DNA of 7,273 bases, from contig JAKAWO010000154.1 of NCBI GenBank assembly GCA_021827255.1, positions 1 through 7,273 on the forward strand, given 5' to 3'. The DNA is from Acidobacteriota bacterium. GTDB taxonomy: Bacteria > Acidobacteriota > Terriglobia > UBA7540. Both the position numbers and the translations under genes were made by a program. The notes under the pieces were generated by a model. That model was not told the origin of the DNA. It saw nothing but the letters and a program-made list of their open reading frames with translations, and searched no databases. This document shows, piece by piece, positions 1 to 4,882 of this stretch (within the stretch, counting starts at the first letter, position 1; each line of letters starts with the position of its first letter).

Positions 1-1431
1 AGCCTGAACCGGGTCGGTGGGCGCGATATCGTTGGCCTTCCTCAGCGACGCGACCGTGATGCGATATTTCCGGGCAATCTCATCCAGTGTTTCGCCTGCC
101 GTCACCCGCGTGGCGCGCCACCAAATGCGCTTGGATGGAGGAATGGAAGCGATGGCTCGCTCATACTCCCGCTTCGTGCCCAGCGGCAGGTTGAGAACGA
201 AATCCGGATCGTCCACTGGAGTCGTCCATCGCAGCAGGCTCGGATTCAGCTTGACCAGTTCCTCGGGCGGCTGCCCGATAATATCCGCCACCAAGCGGAG
301 GTCGGTCGGGACGGGTGTCACCACCCGGTCCACCCGGAGTGGCGCGTCCGGTGCGACGTTGAAACCATACGCCTGCGGGTCTTTGCAAATCAGAGCGATG
401 GCAAGAAAGATGGGAACGTAGTTCTCCGTCTCGGTGGGCAAAACGTGCAACTCGCGCAGCTTCCAGAAATCGGCGTAGCCGGTTCGCTCAATAGCGCGCT
501 GGACCGTCAAAGATCCGCTGTCATAGGCCGCCATGGCCAGGTACCAGTCGCCGAATTCCTCATAGAGGTCTTTCAGGTGGCGGGCTGCCGCCTCCGTGGA
601 TAGAACCGGATCCTGACGTTGGTCCACCCAGCGGTTGCACCTGAGGCCGTTCAGCCGGGCTGTGCCCAGCATGAACTGCCACATCCCCCGCGCCCCAGCG
701 CGCGACACCGCCAAGGGATTAAAAGCGCTTTCCCCCGCCGCCAGATAAATCAGGTCCTGCGGCAGCCCCTCTTGCGCCAAGGCCTTGTGGATAATGGGGG
801 CGTAACGGTCCTCGCGCCGCAGCACCTTCTCGATAAAATCTCTGCCCTGACCCTGAAAGAAGGACAGGTAGCCGTCCACCACGTCGTTCGAAACCAGCGG
901 CAAATCGGAGTGCAGCGAGCGCATCTCTTCCTGGGCCCGCAGGCGGACCTTCGGGTTCACCGGGAAGGTCAAGCCGGCGAATGAGTCCAGTGGCGCCGGC
1001 TCGTATTCGTGGTTGCTCAGCGTGTTGCCGCTCTGGACGGTTGCCAGCTCGAGCTCGTAGGTTTCATGCACCAGCTTTTCAAACTCATTGTAGAGCCGGT
1101 CGTGGCTGCGAACGTCGTAAGGAGATTCGAGGAGCATCGCCAGCGCGCGATCGTATTTTTGCTTGGCTTCCTCCATATTGCCTGACCGGTAGGCCGTCTG
1201 GCCCTCGGCGTAGGCGGCTTCCACTTTGGCCATCAGCTCGCCGATGGCGTCTGGCGCGTTCGCAGGCGTTAACTGGGGTTTGGGATGGAGGGCGGGTGAA
1301 GTGGTGGGAAAAGACTGCGGTACGGGTACCGAACGCGTGGGGAGACTAGCAGCCGCAGGGTTTGAGGTATGGGAGCAGGAAGCCAGCAGCCCCGCCAACC
1401 CCAAAATGCAGACAACCTTCATCCACCGCAA
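1..1431 (-). CDS. mltD: MltD-type lipoprotein lytic transglycosylase (GH23 + LysM), C-terminus cut by window edge
   Basis: This gene reads leftward without a stop for 477 codons and leaves the window still open, so its C-terminus is missing. The product should cleave the glycan strands of peptidoglycan in the periplasm, forming 1,6-anhydro-muropeptides. Residues 1-19 look like a lipoprotein signal: basic start, hydrophobic stretch and lipobox LASC with Cys19 as the lipid site. A Pro/Ser/Thr-rich linker follows, then a helical tetratricopeptide-like stretch (about 65-125). The GH23 domain covers about 185-340: GESAFNP with predicted catalytic Glu234, then SRAGARGMWQFMLGTA, and AAARHLKDLYEEFGDWYLAMAAY. 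LysM-like sequence begins near 440 (VTAGETLDEIARKYRIT), with a degenerate copy around 370-415. TTG at 1431 is preferred over the in-frame ATG at 1422 because AGGAGG lies 7 nt before TTG but 16 nt before ATG, and TTG adds positive charge to the signal peptide. The usual AYNAG motif reads AYDSG here. Family assignment is firm; the MltD subgroup is inferred from architecture. Confidence 0.9.
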   Translation of the reverse strand, partial: MRWMKVVCILGLAGLLASCSHTSNPAAASLPTRSVPVPQSFPTTSPALHPKPQLTPANAPDAIGELMAKVEAAYAEGQTAYRSGNMEEAKQKYDRALAMLLESPYDVRSHDRLYNEFEKLVHETYELELATVQSGNTLSNHEYEPAPLDSFAGLTFPVNPKVRLRAQEEMRSLHSDLPLVSNDVVDGYLSFFQGQGRDFIEKVLRREDRYAPIIHKALAQEGLPQDLIYLAAGESAFNPLAVSRAGARGMWQFMLGTARLNGLRCNRWVDQRQDPVLSTEAAARHLKDLYEEFGDWYLAMAAYDSGSLTVQRAIERTGYADFWKLRELHVLPTETENYVPIFLAIALICKDPQAYGFNVAPDAPLRVDRVVTPVPTDLRLVADIIGQPPEELVKLNPSLLRWTTPVDDPDFVLNLPLGTKREYERAIASIPPSKRIWWRATRVTAGETLDEIARKYRITVASLRKANDIAPTDPVQA

Positions 1432-1436
1432 GCTCG

Positions 1437-1446
1437 CCCCTCCTCT
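1437..1446 (-). promoter_or_regulatory. Ribosome binding site that favours a TTG start for the transglycosylase
   Basis: On the minus strand AGAGGAGGGG occupies 1446-1437. Its AGGAGG core (1444-1439) is 7 nt from TTG at 1431-1429 and 16 nt from the in-frame ATG at 1422-1420. The spacing supports initiation at TTG and gives an N-terminus beginning MRWMKVV. Confidence 0.65.
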
Positions 1447-1504
1447 GCCTTTTAATCGAAATGCTCCCCAGAGACTTCCCCGGGAAGAAAACGAACCGTT
1501 GCCG

Positions 1505-1534
1505 ATTTTACGTTTGTCGCAAAGGAAGCGTCAA
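1505..1534 (-). promoter_or_regulatory. Sigma70-type promoter of the lytic transglycosylase
   Basis: On the minus strand TTGACG (1534-1529) matches the -35 consensus at five of six bases and TAAAAT (1510-1505) matches the -10 at five of six, separated by 18 bp. Transcription would begin near 1498, giving a leader of about 67 nt. The leader contains a short inverted repeat, CTTCC-N3-GGAAG, at 1475-1487. This is the best promoter match in the window. Confidence 0.65.
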
Positions 1535-1675
1535 CCTTAAAATCGCGAAAGGCGAAAGAATTTTGTGCTCGCCACGAGCTTATTCGTCCAGCTAGACTGA
1601 TTACCGTGCAGGATTGCCAACCCCACAAGTCTCCCTTCGAAGACCTCAACGGGCAATAATTCCTAAGCGAAAATC

Positions 1676-1715
1676 GGAATTCGGGTCCGAATTCCTGAAG
1701 GGCGGACCCTTCGGG
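1676..1715. repeat. Two abutting inverted repeats; possible transcription terminator or operator
   Basis: Positions 1676-1695 form a near-perfect 20-bp palindrome with 9-bp arms (GGAATTCGG and CCGAATTCC) around GT. It is followed by a second hairpin at 1694-1715: arms CCTGAAGGG and CCCTTCGGG around the loop CGGA, with one G-T pair. The two overlap by 2 bp. Read leftward, the palindrome is followed by GATTTTCG, a short T tract, so it could end ferredoxin transcripts. It lies about 140 bp upstream of the transglycosylase -35 element, so a protein-binding site is an alternative. Confidence 0.45.
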
Positions 1716-1804
1716 AGGCGCTCGCCTTAACCCCTCGATGCTTTGGCCGGCTTACAACCAACTCCTCAGACGGGTTAAAACATCGGAGCCCTCATCATGC
1801 ACAT

Positions 1805-1819
1805 GCCTTTGCCGAAGGC
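1805..1819 (-). terminator. Short hairpin immediately after the ferredoxin stop codon
   Basis: GCCTT and AAGGC form a 5-bp stem around a 5-nt loop, starting one base beyond the ferredoxin TAA in the direction of transcription. No T tract follows directly; the nearest run of four T residues is about 30 nt further on. It may protect the 3' end or act as a weak terminator together with the stronger repeats at 1676-1715. Confidence 0.3.
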
Positions 1820-1820
1820 T

Positions 1821-2081
1821 TTACTTCTTATAGTAGGCAGCGTTGATCTCGGTGTAATGCGACCATTTTTCCGGAAGGTCATCCAGCGGGAAGATCGCCG
1901 AAACCGGGCACACCGGGACGCACGCGCCGCAGTCAATGCACTCGACGGGATCAATGTAAAGCAGCGGAACGTCGGCAAAGTTCGCCTCATCTTTGCGCGG
2001 ATGGATGCAGTCCACCGGGCAAACATCCACGCAGGCGGTGTCTTTGGTGTTCTCGCACGGTTCAGCAATGATATAGGCCAT
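1821..2081 (-). CDS. fdxA: 7Fe ferredoxin, [3Fe-4S][4Fe-4S] type
   Basis: This 86-residue soluble cytoplasmic protein is a low-potential electron carrier. Cysteines 9, 17, 21, 25, 48, 51, 54 and 58 match the Azotobacter ferredoxin I pattern. By that alignment Cys9, Cys17 and Cys58 hold the [3Fe-4S] cluster, Cys21, Cys48, Cys51 and Cys54 hold the [4Fe-4S] cluster, and Cys25 is the conserved free cysteine. Thr12 stands where the second cysteine of a normal CxxC start would be, in line with a 3Fe rather than a 4Fe first cluster. Typical blocks are visible: ACVDVCPVDCI, ECIDCGACVPVCPV and DDLPEKW. The length is normal for the short form of the family. ATG at 2081 is preceded by GGAGG at 2097-2093 with an 11-nt gap, slightly long. 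The gene is divergent from a Crp/Fnr regulator, which suggests redox- or respiration-linked control. Its redox partner cannot be told from the sequence. Confidence 0.95.
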   Translation of the reverse strand: MAYIIAEPCENTKDTACVDVCPVDCIHPRKDEANFADVPLLYIDPVECIDCGACVPVCPVSAIFPLDDLPEKWSHYTEINAAYYKK

Positions 2082-2141
2082 GACAGCTATTTCCTCCGTG
2101 GGAATGTCCTTGCCGGGTGCTACTCGGCCCGAACGCTCTCA

Positions 2142-2181
2142 AATATAGCCGCGAGCCTGCTTAGGCGCGAGGACTTAAGTC
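2142..2181 (-). promoter_or_regulatory. Candidate activator-dependent ferredoxin promoter with palindromic operator
   Basis: On the minus strand TATATT (2147-2142) matches the -10 consensus at five of six bases, but no -35 element lies at normal spacing. In that place is the perfect 10-bp palindrome GACTTAAGTC (2172-2181). With the transcription start predicted at 2135, the palindrome is centred at -41.5, the classical position for Crp/Fnr activators that overlap the -35 region. The core GAC-N4-GTC agrees with the inner part of FNR/FixK boxes (TTGAY-N4-RTCAA), though the outer TT and AA are missing. The elements are seen; their use is inferred. Confidence 0.4.
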
Positions 2182-2229
2182 GTGGGCTTGCGTCGGCGTT
2201 CGCCTCAAGCATAGGATGATGAGGACTCT

Positions 2230-2946
2230 ATGCCTGTGCTCGATGCCATTGAAACTTTGCGGCGCGTTCCGTTTTTTGCTGTGCTAGCGCCGGAAGATTT
2301 GCGGGCGGTGGCCAGCCACTGCGGCGTGCGGCGACTGAGCCGTGACGAAACGCTCTTCAACGAAGGCGACCCGTCGGAGGGGCTCTTTGTCGTACAGTCC
2401 GGAGCGGTCAAGCTATTCAAGATGGCGGAAACCGGCCGTGAGCAGGTGCTGGTGATCGAGCGCGCCGGCTCGACGGTGGGAGAACTGGCGGTCTTCGACG
2501 GCGGAGCCTACCCCGCCTCAGCGGCGGCCGTCGAGGACTCCACGCTGCTTTACCTTCCCAAGCGCGAGTTCCTCGATCTGTGCCGCCGGAATTCCGCCGT
2601 GTCGTTCGCTGTTATCCGGGCGCTCGCGTGGCGGTTCCGCTACATGGCCTCGCTGGTCGAAGAGCTTTCGCTCAAGGAAGTCAGCCATCGCTTGGCGCGC
2701 TTCTTGCGCGACCGCGCTGCGCTCGCGGGCGTGCGCAGCCGGCGCGGCATCGAGTTTCCGCTCGAAGAAACCAACCAGCAGATCGCAGCGGAAATCGGCA
2801 CCGTCCGCGATCTGGTCAGCCGCAACCTCCGCCGCTTCGTGGACCGCGGCATCATCAAAATGGAACGCCGCAAGGTCATCGTCCTCGACCTGGCCGAGCT
2901 CGAAGCCCAAATCGCCGGCTCCAAGCGCGCCACGGTCGAAAAGTGA
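2230..2946 (+). CDS. Crp/Fnr-family transcription regulator, probably not cAMP-binding
   Basis: This 238-residue cytoplasmic DNA-binding protein has the standard two-domain build. The N-terminal cyclic-nucleotide-like beta barrel covers about 14-125, with FNEGDPSEGLFVVQSGAVKL and GELAVFDGG. The long dimer helix is about 125-160. The C-terminal winged helix-turn-helix is about 178-220, with NQQIAAEIGTVRDLVSRNLR. In the phosphate-binding cassette the glutamate is kept (Glu85), but the Arg-Ser pair that binds cAMP in E. coli CRP aligns with Pro95-Ala96. There is no N-terminal cysteine cluster as in FNR; the only cysteines are Cys31 and Cys118. The ligand is therefore unknown. In the recognition helix Arg193, Asp194, Ser197 and Arg198 take the DNA-contact positions. 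GAGGA at 2221-2225 lies 4 nt before ATG. The gene is divergent from the ferredoxin with a 148-bp gap holding a palindrome; I see no strong promoter of its own. Confidence 0.92.
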   Translation: MPVLDAIETLRRVPFFAVLAPEDLRAVASHCGVRRLSRDETLFNEGDPSEGLFVVQSGAVKLFKMAETGREQVLVIERAGSTVGELAVFDGGAYPASAAAVEDSTLLYLPKREFLDLCRRNSAVSFAVIRALAWRFRYMASLVEELSLKEVSHRLARFLRDRAALAGVRSRRGIEFPLEETNQQIAAEIGTVRDLVSRNLRRFVDRGIIKMERRKVIVLDLAELEAQIAGSKRATVEK

Positions 2947-3037
2947 GTTCTCTCTGCGTGTGCCGCCCTCCGCCTCGGCCTCCGCGAGCTAGCCGCTGCT
3001 CGTTTCGCGAGCGTCCGCGGGGGCGGAGCGAGCCACC
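2947..3037. terminator. Convergent intergenic region with GC-rich hairpins
   Basis: The regulator and the methyltransferase converge here. GCTCG and CGAGC form a 5-bp stem around 5 nt at 2998-3012. A wider pairing of CTCCGCC (near 2968-2975) with GGCGGAG (3022-3028) is possible. Reading rightward, a run of five T residues (3042-3046) follows, already inside the end of the methyltransferase gene. A bidirectional termination role is plausible, but no classic compact terminator is present. Confidence 0.3.
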
Positions 3038-4057
3038 TCAATTTTTGGTCGCAATGATGGCCGGCGAGTGTGAGCTGATATCCGCCGTCTCAATGCGGGC
3101 GAATCCGGCTTCTTTGAGCCAGTTCGTGTATTCGGCGAGCGCAAAAGTATCACCCTCGTCGCTATTGACGAGCATGTTGAGCGCGAACAGAAGCGGGAAC
3201 AGCGGAGTGGTGCGCCCCTCGTTGGGGATCATATCCAGAATCGCCACGCGGCCGCCGGGCTTGAGGGCGCGATGGAGCCGCTCAAAAAGGCTGCGAGAGG
3301 ACGCCTCTCCTTCGGAGTGGACGATGTTGCCGAGGAGCGCCAGATCGTACCGGCCATCGGCCAATTCCACCTGCTTCAGGTCGCCGGGAAGAAAGTCGTA
3401 GCGGTCCTCGACACAGTGCTGGCGAAGGAATTGCCGCGTCAGCTCCAGGACCTTTGGGAAGTCCTGGGCCGTCACGCGCGCTGCCGGGTTCGCTTCCGCC
3501 ACGGCGATGCCCCACACGCCCGAGCCGCACGCCACATCCAGCACGCGCATGGGGCGGTTCCCGTTCCCCGCTCCGAGCGCCTGCGCCAGGCGTCGCGCCG
3601 ATTCTCGGTTGGTGATATGCAGGCTCCGCACTAGCGTAGGGAAAAATTCTTCCGCAGCCTGCTGCTGATTGACCGCATGGCAAGCCTTTCCGGTGCGCAC
3701 GCATTCCGTCAAATGGCTCCACGCTTCCCACAGCCAATCGTTCTCCATGATGGCGCCCACATAGTCGGGACTTTCGCGCACCAGATAACGCTCCGCCAGC
3801 GGCGTGAGCGAGTACCGACCGTCTTTCTTGCCGAGCAGCTCGAGGCCCGCCAGCGCATCCATCAGCATGCGCATGCCGCGCTCGGAGGCTCCCGCCGCGC
3901 TCGCCAGCGCGGCGGCCGTTGTCTTGCCCTCCGCAAGATGGGAAAAGACCCTGAGCTGCAAGGCCGCCGTCAAGATGCGCGACGGCGCGAACGAGAAATG
4001 AAGCTGGGTCAGCTTTTGCGTGTCGAGCGCGCGATCCACTTTCCCGTGAGTTTCCAT
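3038..4057 (-). CDS. Class I SAM-dependent methyltransferase, O-methyltransferase-like with dimerisation domain
   Basis: The product is 339 residues from ATG at 4057. It resembles the two-domain O-methyltransferases (acetylserotonin/CrtF-like). A helical winged-helix dimerisation domain fills about 10-105, followed by a Rossmann-fold catalytic domain. The SAM-binding motif VLDVACGSGVWGIAVAEANP is at about 172-191, the acidic motif II residue is Asp199 (VTAQDFP), and LKPGGRVAILDMIPNEG lies near 265-281. His247 in LLGNIVHSEGE aligns with the catalytic His of plant O-methyltransferases. The substrate cannot be read from the sequence; a small hydroxylated metabolite or quinone-like compound would fit the family. 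An ATG at 4084 extends the frame by nine residues, but AAGGAGG at 4070-4064 sits 6 nt before 4057, so that start is chosen. A c-type cytochrome lies upstream on the same strand with a 112-nt gap that includes a -10-like TACAAT. Confidence 0.88.
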   Translation of the reverse strand: METHGKVDRALDTQKLTQLHFSFAPSRILTAALQLRVFSHLAEGKTTAAALASAAGASERGMRMLMDALAGLELLGKKDGRYSLTPLAERYLVRESPDYVGAIMENDWLWEAWSHLTECVRTGKACHAVNQQQAAEEFFPTLVRSLHITNRESARRLAQALGAGNGNRPMRVLDVACGSGVWGIAVAEANPAARVTAQDFPKVLELTRQFLRQHCVEDRYDFLPGDLKQVELADGRYDLALLGNIVHSEGEASSRSLFERLHRALKPGGRVAILDMIPNEGRTTPLFPLLFALNMLVNSDEGDTFALAEYTNWLKEAGFARIETADISSHSPAIIATKN

Positions 4058-4063
4058 GACGGT

Positions 4064-4070
4064 CCTCCTT
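4064..4070 (-). promoter_or_regulatory. Ribosome binding site fixing the methyltransferase start
   Basis: AAGGAGG lies 6 nt before ATG at 4057, close to ideal spacing. The upstream in-frame ATG at 4084 has no comparable site, and the predicted transcription start near 4078 would leave it outside the message. Confidence 0.8.
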
Positions 4071-4084
4071 CTATGAAGTCCCAC

Positions 4085-4113
4085 ATTGTAAACGAATTTT
4101 ATGGGCTTGCCCG
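4085..4113 (-). promoter_or_regulatory. Weak candidate promoter for the methyltransferase
   Basis: On the minus strand TACAAT (4090-4085) matches the -10 consensus at five of six bases. Seventeen bp upstream, CGGGCA (4113-4108) matches the -35 at only three of six. The predicted leader is about 21 nt. Just upstream a GCCC-TGC-GGGC hairpin could weaken read-through from the cytochrome gene. Confidence 0.35.
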
Positions 4114-4169
4114 CAGGGCCACCCCGTTATTGGCTCGCGGTTACTACGTCGAAGAAACACGGAGGCCCG

Positions 4170-4670
4170 CTATTTGCCGGCCGGTTCCAGGGATTGGAGG
4201 TACTCAATAACTGCGGCCGCGTCCGCGCGTGACATTTGATAATATGGCATCGGAGGCGCCGGCGGCCTCCCATTCTTGTCAGTCGCCTGTGTCAGCAGCC
4301 GCATCGCTTCCCCCACTGTTACAGTCGGCAAGCCCGCGATCGGCGGCGCCGTGGCAACCCAGCCCGGCACAGATCGGATGGGTCGAAAGTCCAGCCGGGC
4401 GCCGGCAAGGTTTTCGCCAGGAACAACTTGCCCCCTTGCATTATGGGGCGAGTGGCAGTCGCCGCACTTTCCGACGTCCTGAACCAGGTATCTGCCCCGC
4501 GCGATTTGGCTCCGCTTGCTGGACGCCGTCCCGCGCCCGTAAAGGCTCAATGCCATTATGGCCGAGCAGCTTGCTCCGAGCAAACCAGACCTTACGAATC
4601 TCAACTCTGCCACATCGCGTTCGGCTTTGTGGCGAGCCGCCGGGGTCGGTAACGACAAGGTTTGGGGCAT
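4170..4670 (-). CDS. Membrane-anchored mono-haem c-type cytochrome
   Basis: The product has 166 residues from ATG at 4670. The haem attachment motif CGDCH is at residues 69-73, with His73 as axial ligand. The second axial ligand is probably Met141 in PAPPMPYYQMS, near the C-terminal helix AAAVIEYLQSLEPAGK, an arrangement common in class I cytochromes c. Residues about 26-45 form one hydrophobic segment after a basic stretch and should act as an uncleaved signal-anchor, placing the haem domain outside the cytoplasmic membrane. Cys35 in that segment lacks a proper lipobox. The frame can be extended by 22 residues to 4736, but GAGGAGG lies 5 nt before 4670. The likely role is electron transfer or acting as a small subunit of a dehydrogenase; no oxidoreductase partner is adjacent. 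The methyltransferase follows on the same strand. Confidence 0.88.
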   Translation of the reverse strand: MPQTLSLPTPAARHKAERDVAELRFVRSGLLGASCSAIMALSLYGRGTASSKRSQIARGRYLVQDVGKCGDCHSPHNARGQVVPGENLAGARLDFRPIRSVPGWVATAPPIAGLPTVTVGEAMRLLTQATDKNGRPPAPPMPYYQMSRADAAAVIEYLQSLEPAGK

Positions 4671-4675
4671 GGCCA

Positions 4676-4682
4676 CCTCCTC
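4676..4682 (-). promoter_or_regulatory. Ribosome binding site fixing the cytochrome start
   Basis: GAGGAGG sits 5 nt before ATG at 4670 and rules out the 22-residue longer frame starting at 4736, whose extra sequence would also span the candidate promoter. Confidence 0.8.
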
Positions 4683-4689
4683 TATCTGC

Positions 4690-4702
4690 ACGTATAGCAT
4701 AC
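4690..4702 (-). promoter_or_regulatory. Extended -10 promoter candidate for the cytochrome, overlapping an inverted repeat
   Basis: On the minus strand TGC-TATACG (4699-4691) resembles an extended -10 element; no good -35 is present. Transcription would start near 4684, leaving a very short leader with the ribosome site almost at its start. The element lies within GTAT-AGC-ATAC (plus strand 4692-4702), a small inverted repeat that could bind a regulator. Confidence 0.35.
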
Positions 4703-4779
4703 CTTCAGATAAAGGCCACAAAAAAAGGAGAGCCAAAAAGCCCCACGTCTATGTCGCGCACCCCGAAAAACCGCCCGCC

Positions 4780-4808
4780 TTCGCGTTTGACGCTCCCTAT
4801 GCTACGAT
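4780..4808 (+). promoter_or_regulatory. Extended -10 promoter candidate for trpS-scpA-scpB
   Basis: TGC-TACGAT (4800-4808) has the TGN extension and four of six -10 bases. The hexamer 17 bp upstream, TTCGCG (4780-4785), is a poor -35. A better -35 match, TTGACG (4787-4792), is only 10 bp from the -10, too close to pair with it. The predicted start near 4815 gives a leader of about 68 nt. Confidence 0.4.
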
Positions 4809-4827
4809 GAGGAATCGCGGGAGGAGG

Positions 4828-4842
4828 GGGCGTTCTGCGCCC
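4828..4842 (+). promoter_or_regulatory. Hairpin in the trpS leader
   Basis: GGGCG and CGCCC form a perfect 5-bp GC stem around TTCTG, 41 nt before the trpS start. Another GC-rich stretch follows. Nothing resembles a T-box (no specifier stem or T-box sequence is seen), and no Trp-rich leader peptide is apparent, so any regulatory role is open. Confidence 0.3.
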
Positions 4843-4882
4843 GACGCCGCGCCGGGCCTCAACTTCGCAAGGCCGTTGGCTT

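Larger units (their letters stand above)
1432..1820. other. Gene-free spacer between transglycosylase and ferredoxin
   Basis: I find no convincing gene here. A 65-codon minus-strand frame starting with TTG at 1649 overlaps the promoter and has no recognisable protein features. The stretch holds the transglycosylase promoter and leader on the right-to-left path, an inverted-repeat cluster at 1676-1715, and a hairpin at 1805-1819 directly after the ferredoxin stop codon. Both flanking genes run leftward, so the spacer is at once the ferredoxin 3' region and the transglycosylase 5' region. Confidence 0.7.

Noticed and set aside
1452..1649. 65-codon minus-strand frame starting at TTG
   Set aside because: It has no ribosome site and no recognisable motif, and it runs across the transglycosylase promoter.
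2580..3401. 273-codon open frame on the plus strand across the regulator and the methyltransferase end
   Set aside because: It overlaps two well-supported genes in another frame, is extremely rich in Arg/Pro/Ser and has no domain features; a GC-rich shadow frame.
3677..4210. 177-codon plus-strand frame opposite the methyltransferase
   Set aside because: It lies antisense to a clear gene and has no family resemblance or ribosome site.
4809..4882. Possible T-box or Trp attenuator in the trpS leader
   Set aside because: The leader is under 80 nt, lacks T-box sequence elements and a tryptophan-rich leader peptide, and shows only a simple GC hairpin.
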